From positions 16,317,428 through 16,381,427 of the forward strand of contig NC_084803.1 of assembly GCF_963583255.1 (NCBI RefSeq): a stretch of 64,000 nt of DNA. The letters are read 5' to 3'. Both the position numbers and the translations under genes were made by a program. Under the pieces are notes generated by a model. It was not told the origin of the DNA and did no database searches. It worked only from the letters and a program-made list of their open reading frames with translations. This document shows, in pieces, positions 26,704 to 39,170 of the stretch; position 1 is the first letter of the stretch, and every line of letters starts with the position of its first letter. The stretch comes from Pyrus communis (lineage: Eukaryota > Streptophyta > Magnoliopsida > Rosales > Rosaceae).

Positions 26704-28196
26704 ACGCGCTCGCTCCTAATTGCCTGCAATGTATAGTGTTCCCTTGCATGCGTTGGGGCCCTTCCATTTGGTTTGAGAGGTAGATAAATATGGGCCTTTG
26801 GCAGCCTCTTGTGGCACCTTGATGAAGGGCCCAAGTCTGATTTTGGGAGAGGATGATAATGAAAGTGGTGGGTTTGGTCCATGGTATATGCCCACAATAG
26901 GATCATGAAATCTCAAAGTTTGTGGTTGTTATTTGGAGATTTGATTCAAACCCAAACCCCAAAACTGGGGATTGCGACAGTATGAGAGTCAGTCTCACTT
27001 TAATCTATGACTCGGTTGACGTCTATGATTGAATTAAATAACATACTGAATTCAACGTAAGATGAATGAAAGAAATGAATGTCAACTTCCAAATTTTGTT
27101 AAAACTAAAAATTGATATCAATCTTTTCCTTTAACATACATGATCTAGTGAGTTATCTACGAATCCATAGTTGTCGAACATGGTGCTAAAGTATTTCACC
27201 ACTGAAGATTCTAAGCCCCAAATCTCCACGATAGCTAATATGTGCCTTGACGCCTATAGGGATCAAGGTGATCCCAGGCCACCCGAAGTTCGAAAAATAT
27301 ATATACGAAGGTTTTCTGAGGATCTTCTTAATATTTGGTAGGGTCATTTTTGTGCCTACTAAATGTTTGATGTAATGCATGCTAGGCATATCTCGATAGG
27401 TTGTGTTGACAACACTCGACAAATTTTCTCTATATCACTCATTAGATTCCTTCGACATATGCCGTTGTCTATTGGCATGTGTGCAACATGATTTGGCTGA
27501 CGACAATAAGCCCACCAAACGTTCGAACAAATGCCTTAGTGAATAAGTTGAATTTTTTTTTCTACCTAAAAATCTTGAACATTCCCGGGTAGACAACATC
27601 TTTGTTGATAAAAGACGTCTAGATAACACACAACCCCAAACCGCCGCCCCCCCCCCCCCCCCCCTCCTCTTCTCCCGGCGCCCCCCCACGCACCCCGGCG
27701 CCAAGTACATTTTGCTTGAATGAACACAATATCTTAGATTGACAATTGTCATGTTGAACCCAAAATAACCAGAATTAGTTGTCATGTTAAAATTAAGTGC
27801 TCATTTCGTTATGTTAAATTTCACTTTTTTTTGCTTGAAAATAAAATTTGAAATTAAAACAACTTAAAATATATATTTTGTTGCTTCAAGTTATTAGCAT
27901 TCATTTCGTGTCTTTCTTTGTATGTTTCTTCCACATTTCTCTCATGTATTTCCTTCTATTTCACACACAAAATAAAAGCTAAAAACTAAAAACTAAATGA
28001 TTATTAAATGGGACCGAAATTGTTGATAAGTTGAGTTTATTCTTGGGTAAGATTTAATAATGTTTTTGTGGTCGAACTGCAGCTAGAAATGATAAAAAAT
28101 CTTCAGACAACGACTGCATTGTAACCAAAGAAACAAGAACAACCAGATAAAATGTGAGAAATTTAACGAGAGCATATTCATTTTCAAACTGATCGA
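26704..28196. other. Intergenic, no gene recognised; includes an 18-base C run
   Basis: Only short ORFs without recognisable domains are present. 27647-27664 is an uninterrupted run of C within a longer C-rich block (about 27634-27705), unlike the AT-rich surroundings. On the minus strand it is a strong G-quadruplex candidate, and it may also be an assembly-sensitive site. Confidence 0.5.
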
Positions 28197-28373
28197 TCAA
28201 GGCCCCATTAGTTTAAACACCATGCGTGCTTGCTTGTATAAGATATTGAAGTCCTTTCTCCTTCTCAGATGAGGACTTGGAAGAGGAGGAAGGGCAGGCC
28301 TGTACTTGTGATCTTCCTCATCAGGATAAGAGAGTTTATCAGACCCAGAAACGGACAGGTAATTAACGACCAT
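28197..28373 (-). CDS. Possible small gene or terminal exon, 58 codons, unknown
   Basis: The minus-strand ORF starts at ATG 28373-28371 and ends at TGA 28199-28197. The product is hydrophilic: an acidic segment YPDEEDHKYR, a Pro-rich PALPPLPSPH, a basic RRRK, then DFNILYKQARMVFKLMGP. The composition is protein-like (high Pro, Arg and acidic residues in an AT-rich region), unlike the Phe/Leu/Ile/Lys-rich chance ORFs nearby. On the same strand about 60-80 bases upstream is a TATA-like run (TATAGATATATAGATATATA, about 28430-28455). I do not recognise a family. It could be a short secreted-peptide-type gene, although no signal peptide is visible, or the last exon of a longer gene. Confidence 0.35.
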   Translation of the reverse strand: MVVNYLSVSGSDKLSYPDEEDHKYRPALPPLPSPHLRRRKDFNILYKQARMVFKLMGP

Positions 28374-28656
28374 CCATTGCCTCCAATAGTATTAAAGTTT
28401 CAATTTATAAACTTTAAAAGGAACCCTAGCTAGCTATATATCTATATATCTATAAGAAACGCGCCAAATTTGAACCCATACCATCAGCTACACAGACTTT
28501 GCATATGATCACTTAATTACATGCATGCAACCCAGGTGACAGCACCGCCCTTTCCAAGGGACCTCACCTAGCTATACCTAGTTTATATATAATCCTCATC
28601 ATCTCCAATTGGCCATTTAATACTTCAGTACTATCGTCTGCAGATCTAATCATATT

Positions 28657-29000
28657 GGTCACCACCTTAATTACGAGTTTAGTTAGGTCATTTGGGTAGT
28701 TAACTACATATCTTAACTATTACTAGAGTAATATTTTAGCCGATTATATATTAATGGTGTAATAACATAACATATCACATATAATCTGATACAAGTGTCG
28801 GTTGGATAGGCTCCATATCAAACTCTTAGCTATACCTCACCTTCACTACAAGTTTACTTGGGGCATTTTAGTAGTTAACTATCGGTCGTTCTATTACTAG
28901 AATATTATAATCTCTTACTTAATGCATTAACAATCTAACAACACAACACATCTAATAAAAGAGTAGGGCTTGGAGGCTCCATCAAACTCATAGCTCACAC
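28657..29000. repeat. Imperfect ~175-bp tandem duplication
   Basis: Two adjacent diverged copies (about 28657-28835 and 28836-29000) share, in order, TCACCTT.A.TACRAGTTTA, a GTAGTTAACTA segment, CTATTACTAGA, AATGGTGTAATAA/AATGCATTAACAA, GGCTCCAT.TCAAACTC and TAGCT. There is no coding content. Confidence 0.6.
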
Positions 29001-29532
29001 AGTCGAACCTGCTTGTAAACAAGTTTGGTTTGACTTGATCAGCTAGGGTTGTGGAGCTCGAACAACCCTAATGTTGAGTCTTAAATCATATGGAACAAAG
29101 TCTTTGGGTTAAGTTAAGCCCTACTAACTAAATATAATTACTTGCTAACAAATTCACAAGTATTAAACCAGTTATCTTTGTTTGATCACGAGAGAATTAT
29201 AATAATTGTTGTTGCTCTTCCCTACCATCAAATAAACTAATAAAGTAGAAACTAATTACTTGATGGGTAACCCATTGACTTGGATTACGATATCACAACA
29301 CTATTCTGAGTTTGATTTTTATCGATATTGCATGTCTTTTATCTCTTTGATAGTCAGCCATAAAGAGATTTCGAAGCAATATTGACGACCAGTAGAACGA
29401 AAACGAGTGGTTTATATAAATTCAGCTATTATCTGGGTGTTCAAAGAGTAATTCCACATACTTTGTTTAAAAGAACATATAATTAAGTTAAATTCTACCA
29501 ATTTTTAAACTACTTAATTACAAAAAAAAAAA

Positions 29533-29566
29533 AGAAGAAGAAGAAGAAGAAGAAGAAGAAGAAGAA
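29533..29566 (+). repeat. (AAG)n microsatellite
   Basis: There are about eleven perfect AAG units, preceded by an A run, in intergenic DNA. Confidence 0.9.
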
Positions 29567-29911
29567 AAAACTACTTAATAAGTATCAAACATCTTGTGTT
29601 GCCAAATAAGGAAGTGACTTTCCCACACTATTTAGTGTCTCACACACTCCTCTTTATTTATGGTCATCAAATAAGATAAATCATACATAATCAACAAATA
29701 AAATTAAACAAGTGTGTAAAAAAGGTTAATAAAAATATGTAAAAAATATTTCTCGCCAAATAAACTAGTTATCAAAAGAAAAAATAAATACCATACTTAC
29801 GGAGACAGATATCTTATATTTATAAGGATACAAAGGACTAACTGAGAAATTTAAGCCTTTCTAACTTAACATTTTACTCCTTCGAAGTTCGAAGTAACCA
29901 AAGAAAAAAAA

Positions 29912-30032
29912 GAGTTTTAACGAAAAATCCGTGATATTGTTCATTTTAATAAAAAAATCATATTTTTATACTAAAAAGTCAAATCTGGTACTATTTATTT
30001 TACTCTTTATTTTGTTCTTATCGTTAAAACTC
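29912..30032. repeat. ~120-bp MITE, GAGTTTTAACGA ends (copy 1)
   Basis: The ends are a 12-bp perfect inverted repeat: GAGTTTTAACGA on the left and TCGTTAAAACTC on the right. A second copy lies in opposite orientation at 42587-42706, sharing the interior (AAAAAGTCAAA, GGTACTATTTA-type, CTTTATTTTG segments). Length and structure fit a very short non-autonomous DNA transposon. Confidence 0.8.
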
Positions 30033-33000
30033 AAAGTTTTCAAATTTTTTTCATTAATTTTCCTAAGAAAAAAAGAACAGGGTATAAAAGGAAAAGGAAA
30101 ACTAAAGGGTGGTCAATTTATACCATTTACTGAGTGACTTTCTTAAAGAACTACAAAATAATTACTGAATAGAAGAAAATAGTCTAATATATAGTGCATG
30201 ATTGTGAACATATTATATAATAATGTAAAGTTGTGTTGCCAAAAAATATAAAAATAAAATAAAAAATCAAAAGGGTTCATGGCAAAAGTTTGATGTTACC
30301 ATAGTATTATTTGGGCGGTGCATCACTTTCACCATGTACTAAGTAGGATTTATTGGATGGCATTTATGCTCTGCCTGTCCAATCGAGGCAGTTTAATCAT
30401 GAAAATTCCAAAGGCACACTCGCATCATGTTACCAGCATTATCTACCCATTTCACAATTAATTACTGTTCAGGTTTGTACAAAATTAATAATTAAGTAAT
30501 CAAAAGTTTATACTTTGAAAGATGAATGTGATTCAGGATAAGTGTTCCATTTAGTTGAAATGAACCCAGAGCATCTATAACGAAGTCTTTAAAATGTTAA
30601 ATGGACAAAAAAACAGTAAATATTGAAGTATATACAACTCCAACCCTACCTTTATTATGAGAGAGGATTCTTGTCGGATTCTCTTCGTGAGGATCTCGGA
30701 GATTCTCCAATCACATTCGTTCATCGTGCATCGTGCAGCTAGTTTTCATTAGATACTATTTATATTCAATTTTGAATAAAAAAAAAATTTACAATGATTG
30801 ATTTAAGGATCCTCACTCCTTTATTATCCCATGTATAGAGCTTGATGTTGGAATTGACATCATGGAATGAAGACACCGCATTTGACATCTTCCTTGGAGA
30901 TGTACCATGCTACCACTAAGGACAAAATAGAAAAGTTTATTTGAAACTTAAAATGACAAACGGATTAACGGTGCAAGAATTATTAATCTTAAAGGTTATT
31001 TTTGTTAATTATTAAGTTGAGTAATGTTATTTAGATATATACAAAATTGACACACTTATCAGTACTCTTTCTAGTTATTAATGACTCTACCTATTAAGAG
31101 TGTTTTAATTTTATGTGTTTGAATTACATTATATTTTAAATTTGTTTTATGTCCTAAACCACAAAGGTCGTTTACCAAAAAGAAAAACCACAGGTGCAAT
31201 AATTCACTAAAAAGAAGCTTCATGATGGAGGTCTAAAATTCTTTAAGACAAGCTTAAGTGGCAAAACGTGACCATTTCTACCTAATAACAACGACCGTAC
31301 ACAAAGTTAAGATAATCATCTACATCTCTGTTTAACTAGCAACTTTGGAACTTAATTAATCAATTTGAACATCCAAGAGATTCTCTCTCTGTCTCTCTTT
31401 CTGTGTGGGCAGTTGTACGTGTCTCCATATTTGCCTGCATGAGATTATAGGCAAGCCATATATTCTTTTTACATCATTTCAATCCCTTCACATCTTTCAT
31501 GCTTTTTATATTCTCTTTGATGCTTTTGTTATACGTCTCTATTTCTTAATCCACAATTTTGGTTGGGAAGCTAGACTTTATGAAAAGTTATAACCTTCTT
31601 TACTCACTTCTCGGTTGCTGTTGCTCCTATCTATCTATGTTACTATTTAGTGGCAAATTATTCGAGTACTAGATAACCATATTTGTACAGTCGTATGTTT
31701 TTTTCTTATCCAAGGAATAGTCAAGCATAACAAACCTCCCTCCAAACACCAACACCAGTCAAAATTTGTTAGATAATTATTAGCGTTTGTAATTTGGTTC
31801 ATAATCTTTAACTCAGATGTGCATTTGTGAACAGTTGATATTATACTTATCGGTGTCCAATCACGAAGTTGAGTTCCTTTATTCTTGCATGTGTTGTAGA
31901 AATCTTGGTGTTTATATTTTGGAACTGTTGTAATAATTTTGAGATTTTATGTTTCATATTTTGTTTTAATTATGATTTTGATTGGCTACCTAATCTAAGA
32001 CTTTCTTTAATTCTTGGATGTTCAAGTAAAGCATCTTAAGTAAAATTCTCCTTCCACATGATCAGGGAATCTTAATCGTGTGAGTGTGTATTGGGGAAGG
32101 AGGGTTCTCGTTCCATATCTTTCCCAATGAAGAGGTCCAAATATCGAATAAATTATGTGTGAAACAAGAAGGAATATTCATTTGAGCATTTGTCTTCCTA
32201 GGTTTCTAGTTAGTCTTATGAAACTTCATTTAAATTGAATTTGTCGGATCCAATGCTTGAGGAGATACTTTCTTATATTGATTATGGCACTTTTTTCTTT
32301 TTGGATGAAAATAGGTTTTAAAGGTTTCAAATTACTAGGTTTATCACCGCATCAATTATTAAGACATGTTTACTTTTTTGGTGCGAAGATAAAAAGAAAA
32401 AGAGAATAAAAGAAATGTGTGTATAGGATAGACAAGCCGCACTTCAATTATTCCATACCTTTATATTTGAGATCGTCATACCCAAAATCAATGAAACTTT
32501 ATTGCAAATTTATTTCTTATAAGTAAACATCCTCTAAATGAATTATCTTTAATTAAAATGCATGCATAATTCGCCATCTATTTAGAGAAAATGTTACTTT
32601 TTTCTTCTTTCAAGTTTACGTATTGCCAAATTTCTCCCAAATCTATTGCTATTTCCTTCCTAATATATATTGAAATAATCCACAGCTCAGACTCCCCCTA
32701 CTCATGACCATCACACATATATACAACAGCTCTTAAAAGCTTATTATCTTAAAGTAATTAAGGAACATTCGGAAGATAACCAAGCTGATGAAGAGGACAG
32801 TAACAAGGTTCATGTATCTTCATAGCTAGTCATCATCTTGTACTTGTTTTTAAAAAAAAGAATTAAGGTATGAATTTGCAACTTACTATTTCTAAAGGTA
32901 GTAGTGCCATTCAAAGATGCGTGATCGTATGAAAAGTTGGGGTATGATATTTTGTTCATTTGTACTATGAGATAAACCAAATTCATCCAAAGCATGAACG

Positions 33001-33039
33001 ATTCATGAGAAATTTAGAACCCTAGTTGGTTAGAGATAG
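30033..33039. other. Intergenic, AT-rich, no gene recognised
   Basis: It contains a partial copy (about 30660-30830) of the fold-back repeat family of 45892-46102. Short ORFs near 31405 and 32810 have no recognisable content. A TATA-like CATATATACAAC near 32716 is followed by a CT/AG-mixed leader-like segment and a 13-codon ORF (about 32789), too short to call a gene. Confidence 0.45.
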
Positions 33040-33186
33040 GGGTGTGCTATCCACATATCTCATTTTACTTCTCACACATTCCTTGATAATTTATGTTCAT
33101 TGGTCTTTTTCAATTCATCCGATTTGATGGTTGAAAATTAAAAAGGTATGTGAAAAGTAAAATATGATATGTAGATATCATATCCT
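33040..33186. repeat. MITE, GGTGTGCTATCCACA family, copy 1
   Basis: Inverted ends: GGTGTGCTATCCACATATCTCATTTTACTT on the left, mirrored on the right by AAGTAAAATATGATATGTAGATATCA. Interior landmarks are CCTTGATAATTT and TTCAATTCATCCGAT. Other copies are at 33604-33731, 48190-48313 and 60748-60892. Confidence 0.82.
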
Positions 33187-33542
33187 TAGAAATAATCTTT
33201 GTTGTGATCCAATCAAATCGCCACACACAATGTTATAAAATTATTAAATATAATACATTTATTTATTAATATTATACTTTGAGTTATTTTGATAAGAAAC
33301 ATTAGGTGACTCTCGTACATTAAAAGTTTTCTTTCTATCTTGTCATCGAACTGATCTCCACAGAACTAATTATTAGCCAAAAGAATAACAGTTTATGCCT
33401 TTGATCATTGATATATATATACACACACACACTTGTCCGCATCAACATAATTAAAAATTTGAAAATCCATTATGCTGTGTCTAAAAGTGCAATAGGTGCG
33501 AAGATGGGCAAGTCAATGACCGTAGCTAAAGTTAATTAGTTT

Positions 33543-33569
33543 CTTTTTTTTTTTTTTTTTTTTTTTTTT
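33543..33569 (+). repeat. Poly(T) tract
   Basis: A run of about 27 T lies between two copies of the GGTGTGCTATCCACA MITE family. It may be the tail of a lost retroposed fragment on the minus strand. Confidence 0.8.
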
Positions 33570-33603
33570 GTAACGAAGTTAATAACTTAGTTTAATTTGT
33601 AAC

Positions 33604-33731
33604 ATCTCATTTTATTTCTCACACATCCCTTAATAATTTCTGTCTATTGATCTTCTTCAATTCATCCGATCCGACGGTCGAAAATTAAAAAGATGAGTGA
33701 GAAGTAAAATGAGGTGTGTAGATATCATATC
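33604..33731. repeat. MITE, GGTGTGCTATCCACA family, copy 2 (left end short)
   Basis: It has the same interior and right end as copy 1 (CCGATCCGACGGTCGAAAATT, then GAAGTAAAATGAGGTGTGTAG). The left end begins inside the inverted repeat, so the copy is truncated by a few bases. Confidence 0.78.
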
Positions 33732-33962
33732 TCTTTATACCATACTACCACAGGTACCTTTAAATATGTGAGCTTGTGGCTAATTAAGTTTACTGAAGTC
33801 GTTATTAATTAGGGAGCTAATTAATTAGGACATATGAAAGCACCTTAACCCTACTGAAAATGACTGGACAAAAAAACATAACGCTGTGAATTGTTTAGAA
33901 ATTGAACACCCTAATGAATCAACTTTCTATCCAAAGCTTCCAATTTGAGGGTTAGGGTTAAG

Positions 33963-34147
33963 GGATTCGGATCCTCTCCTGAGCTAATGGAAAGGATCCT
34001 CCTGACCCATCATTGTGGACCGTAGGATTTTTATTCAACGAACTTTAAAAGAACCTCCCCTGTTGTAGCCGTTGAATAAAAATTCAACAGCCTACGATGA
34101 TGGGTTAGGAGGATCCTCTCCATTAGCTCAAGAGAGGATCCAAATCC
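33963..34147. repeat. Fold-back element, two ~75-bp arms
   Basis: The left arm, starting GGATTCGGATCCTCTCCTGA, and the right arm, starting GGATTTGGATCCTCTCTTGA when read inward, pair over nearly their whole length: GAGCTAATGGA, AGGATCCTCCT, ACCCATCAT, TTTTTATTCAACG. Only about 30 bases separate the arms. RNA from either strand would form a long hairpin. Confidence 0.88.
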
Positions 34148-35934
34148 AGGGCCAAGCCTATTGTCTAATATATATTGTGTTCAAGATGCAAAATCGTCGG
34201 TCTCAATATTGTTTAACTTTTAGTTTAAGTAAACTAAGAGGAAAGTTATTTCAGAACGATCCTTGTTTTTGAAATAATTTTTCAGATTGAATATGTTAAT
34301 TTTAATTTGTACAATAAGGTCTCTTTTATTAGTTTGCTTAATATATTAATTAGGAACAAATAATTATATTAGCAAAACAAATTGATACATGACATGCTGG
34401 TAATAAGAAGGTGCCATGAAAATTAGTGTGTTATAATTAAACATGATAATTTTTTTTTGAGTGTTTATCAATAGTAGCCAGATTTAACACCCAATTTCAT
34501 AAATGTTACATTTTATAAAAACTTTCAAATATAGCAAAAAAACTCATGTGAATAGACCTAAATGCCCATGAAATCCAAAACACTTGAATAGATCTACTCT
34601 ACACATTTGTACAAAGTGCAACACGGCGAGAGGAGTTGGTAAATGTCGTGGAGCAGTTGTGGGTGTTATTCAATAGTCCACTAATTGAGTACATACTTGA
34701 AAATTTACCGTTCACGTCTGAAACTCAATCGCTACCGTTGATACAATATCGTCTCAGTAGAATATGCTTTGTACAATCATCTTAGCAAACATGATATTAG
34801 TTGAGGTTTCTAACTCATTGAAATCAAATTTCAATTTAACTATGCTTACGAATTTCTCTTAAATTTGCTGGAGAACAGAGATTTAAAACAGTAATGTTTT
34901 CACAAGAGGATTGTTCCAATTTAATTCTTGCTTCTATTACCCGCAAATCTAATTAATATGTAATTCCGATTAGCAAGTTCTCAATTATTCCAGACCTCAC
35001 AAACCAATCAAAACTAAACAATAGGGTGAGTGTGCGAAAATGCTGCTTTCAACAATGGGAGTGAGGATCTTGCCACCTATATTTATTTGGTTGTCATTTT
35101 GAGGATATTTACATCTATTTAAGTGAGTTTTTTTTAGTAAAACGGGCATACTTATTTGGACAAAACAAGAAGTAACGAGCAGGTGCCATGAAAATTAAGC
35201 CATACTTTCTGTGATCAAAACAAAAAATGAGTTATAAAACAAGACGATTGCTGATTCTCTTGAAAGTGATGATGGAAAATAAACCAGGTACAAATTTGTG
35301 TTTATTTCTTCTTCTTTTAGTTGTTAAATATCACAGCAAATAAACCGATACTTCAATATTTACTGTTGGAGTCGATGGTTAACGGCAAACTCTCATCATG
35401 GGTTAGGTTTCTTCGATCAGTCAGTCATAATTTACTTGCAACAAATTATATTCTTAAGGTTTTTTTACTTATTTTTTTTCATTGATAAAAGAAGTAAATT
35501 AGAAAAAAGGGGTTTTGATTAGCAATGACATTAAAAAGTTACATATAGTTGCAATTTTTTTCTAAATTTCTTGATGTCACGGGGTGACAACAAATATAGG
35601 CACCTCTTACTCTGAAAAATAATTTGCTTCCACATGCATCTACGTAAGTAGACCTAAGAAGTAAGACCATCCTCCATCCAACAGGCCATAAAGAAAATTA
35701 GGCAAAAAATTAATCTCCAAATTCAGCGGTCCTCTCCTCTTGGATGGATTATTGCCGTTAATATAATTTTGTCAGGCAAGAGGTTAGTTCAATTTTGACT
35801 AGTAGTTGACTATGAGCGCTGATGAACTTTTACTGAAATTGAATTCCTCACTGTTCGTTTGTAATTCGTCATTGAGCGATGAGTTATGTGCTATCGCCTT
35901 CCAACGATGAATTGTGGTCTACTTTCCAAAGAAA
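34148..35934. other. Intergenic, AT-rich, no gene recognised
   Basis: I see no coding content and no clear terminal repeats. Confidence 0.5.
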
Positions 35935-36097
35935 CATAATATGATGGAATTACTTTCTTGTTTATTCACAGAACTAGGTTACATTCTTATACACACAATG
36001 TACATCACGATCCTACTCTATTGCCTATAATCAAAGGCTAACTGAGAGCTAAATAAGGAAGTAAATCACTAACTAACAATTTACAATATTTGACTAA

Positions 36098-38733
36098 TCA
36101 ATCAAAGATATCTTCTTTAATACTCCCCCTCAAGTTGGAGTGTATATTGATAACACCCAACTTGTTAAGCAATGTTTCAAAGATCGTACTCAGTGCCTTG
36201 GTAAACAAATCAGCTGGTTGATTTGTTGTTCGTATATAGGTTGTTTGCACCATCCCTCCTTGAATCTTCTCACGCACTACGTGACAGTCTATCTCTATGT
36301 GCTTTGTTCGTTCATGGAATACCCGATTTGAAGCAATGTGTATAGCGGCTTGATTGTCACAAAATAGTGTAACAGGTTGTGCATAATTTACTCTCAAATC
36401 TTTCAAAATGTTCTTCAACCATGTGACTTCACAACATGTAGTGACCATAAAACGATACTCTGCCTCTGCACTAGAATGAGATAGTACTCTGTTTCTTTGT
36501 TTTCCAAGAGATAGGTGCTTGACCAAGTAAGATGCAATAACCAGTTATCAATCTTCTAGTGTCTTTACATTGAGCCTAATCAACGTCACAAAACGCTTGT
36601 AATTGCAATGAACATGTAGAAGGTAGAAATATTCCTTGTCCAGGAGCCTATTTAATGTACTTGAGACCCTTGTGCACTGCTTCAAGATGTGGCTGCCATG
36701 GTTTATCCATGAATTGACTCAATACATGAACTGCATAAGTCAGATCAAGCTTCGTGATGGTCAAGTAAATTAATCTCCCCATGAGTCGCCTATACAGAGA
36801 TGGATCACTCAGTAATGTCCCATTAGTTTGTGTAAGGGACATGTTTTGTTCCAAAGGAAACTGTGAGGTTTTTGCACCAAGGAACCTAGCATCTTCTAAT
36901 ATTTCCAACGCATATTTTTGTTTGACATAAAGTGATTCCCTTCTTTGATCTTGCAACTTCTACCTTTAAGAAATATTTGAGCTACCCCAAGTCTTTTAGT
37001 TTGAAACGTAGAAAAAGAAATTGCTTAGTCTCTTCAATCTCTTGTAAGTTATTTCTTGTGAGTATCACATCATCAATATAGACCAGTAATGCTATGAAAC
37101 TACCTTGACGACTTCGGATGAATAGGGAGTAGTCAGACCATGATTAATGAAATCCAGCAACCTTGAGAGCATTGGATAGTTTGATAAATCATTGTCTCGA
37201 GGCTTGCTTTAAACCATAGGGGGATTTGTTTAATTTGCATACTCGAGTCTTCGCTTTTCATCCGAACATAGGAGGCAATGGCATATAAAGATCTTCATAC
37301 AAATCACCATGCAAGAACGCATTGTTCACGTCAAGTTGGTGTAAATGCCAATCGCGCAACGATGCATCGCTGAGAAGCACACGAACGGTGGTCAGTTTGG
37401 CAACTGGAGCAAAAGTTTCCCAGTAATCAACACCTTCTATTTGACTATATCTCTTCACAACGAGTCGAGCTTTGTACCACTCGAGGCTCCCATCAAGTTT
37501 AAGCTTCACTTTGTAAACCCATTTGCAACCAATGGGACATTTGTGGGGTGGCAATGACACGAGTGTCCAAGTATGGTTAGCTTGAAGTGCTGCAATTTCA
37601 TGTTGCATGGCATCACGCCACTTTAGATCCTGAACAGCCTGTGAAAAACTTGTAGGTTCCTTGAGAAGTGTGAGTTTGGTGGTGAAGATTTTATGGTTAG
37701 AAGACAAACGACCATAGGATAAATGATTAGAAAGAGTATGAGAAGTACTTGATGACTTAACCATGCTTGTGGAAGATGTGAGAGAAACTCGGGAATGAGG
37801 GCTGCCTCGACGTGAAAGTCTTGCAAAAAAAGTGGATGATTTTATTTGTCGCGTGCCTTGTCGAAGAGGAGGAAAAACACGATTAGGAGAGAGTGTGGGG
37901 AGGTGAAGGTGGAAGGTTGGGCAGTGGTGGATGGGATGAGCTGTCGAGGGAAGAGACCGTGTTTGGTGAGTGGTGTTGTGGAGACGGAAGATTCTGGGTT
38001 GAGGTGGATGTGATGATAGGTTGGTTTGGAGGATTAAGAGAAGTGTCCTCTAATATATTGGCTGAAGGAGTGGACCCGTGAAAATAGTCCATGTTAAATT
38101 GAAAAAGTGAAGTTTGAGGGTTTGAAATGGAGTGTGGTACAACGAAAATATCAGGATTTTGATAAGGGAATTGGTCCTCAAAGAACACAACATCCCGAGT
38201 GACAAAGACCTTCTCAAGTGTGAGATCAAATAATCTATAACCTTTTTTACCATAAGGATAGCCAAGAAAAATACAACGAATCACACACGGTTCAAATTTG
38301 GAAGGTCTTTGGACATGAATGGATACAAAACACAAACAACCAAAAACTCTTAAGTGGGAACAGTTTGGCTCATTTTGAAACAATTTTTCATGTGGTGTTT
38401 TCCCTTGAAGAAGAGGTGTTGGTGTTCTATTGATGAGGTACACCGAAGCAAGGATTGCATCCCCCAAAAAACGTTTTGGAAGACAAGCTTGAAAAGTAAC
38501 GCTCTAGCCACATTAAGTAAGTGTCAATGCTTGCATTTGGTGACACCATTTTGTTGTGATGTGTTGACACAACTAGATTGATGGAGGATTCCTTTGAGAG
38601 CACAAAAACTTCCGAGTTTAAATTCAAGGCCATTGTCACTTCGCACTATTTTGACTTTAGCATTGAATTGGTTTTCAACCATATGAATGAATTGGACTAA
38701 GAGTTCTCTTGTATCAAATTTATGCTTCATCAA
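36098..38733 (-). pseudogene. Copia pol fragments: integrase, reverse transcriptase, RNase H
   Basis: Integrase core 38733-37883: RSDNG holds a catalytic Asp, but the expected QQNG-x-x-E-R motif reads QQNGVTKCKH, so the catalytic Glu is lost. Reverse transcriptase, 37764-37258 onward: [33 protein letters not shown] and [17 protein letters not shown]. The catalytic VYIDD box is still present near 37075-37095 and is followed by a TAG in the DLGQLKYFL-type segment. RNase H, 36526-36098: [31 protein letters not shown] and LADLFTKAL-type ends. The parts are clear but separated by stops and shifts, so no polyprotein could be made. Confidence 0.88.
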
Positions 38734-38877
38734 ATAAATCTATGTGCTCCTAGTATGATCATCTACAATAGTGAGGAAATATTTGGCACCTAAATAAACG
38801 CAACTTGATAGCCACCCCAAATATCAATGTGTATTAACTCAAAACATGATTTAATAAAAATGGAGCTTAATGGAAAA

Positions 38878-39170
38878 TGTTAGATCCCACATCGCTTAGA
38901 AGAGTGGATCCTCTATGCCTTATATGTACATGCCCACCTCCATTTAGCACGAGGCCTTTTGGGAACTCACTCGCTTCGGATTCCATCGGAACTCCAAAGT
39001 TAAGCAAGTTCGCACAAGAGGAATCCCAAGATAGGTGACCCACTGGGAAGTTCTCGTGTGAGTTCCCAGAAACAAAACCGTGAGGGCGTGGTCGGGGCCC
39101 AAAGCGAACAATATCATGCTACGGCGGAGTCGAGCCCAGGATGTGGTGGAGCCCGGGTCGAGATGTAACA
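38878..39170 (+). mobile_element. Cassandra solo LTR inside the Copia element, perfect 5-bp target duplication
   Basis: This 293-bp LTR starts TGTTAGATCCCAC and ends GAGATGTAACA, flanked by GAAAA on both sides (38873-38877, 39171-39175). It carries a 5S rRNA-like core: CGGATTCCATCGGAACTCC, AAAGTTAAGC (box A) and GATAGGTGACCCACTGGGAAG (box C), then CTCGTGTGAGTTCCC. No internal region or second LTR is present, so it is the product of LTR-LTR recombination. It interrupts the Copia element between protease and integrase and so is younger than that element. Confidence 0.93.

Noticed and set aside
32789..32830. 13-codon ORF after a TATA-like sequence
   Set aside because: Too short and without a recognisable peptide motif; could be chance.
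38945..39070. Possible 5S rRNA gene
   Set aside because: The similarity lies within an LTR with TG/CA ends and a target duplication, and the sequence is diverged, so it is a Cassandra LTR and not a functional rRNA gene.
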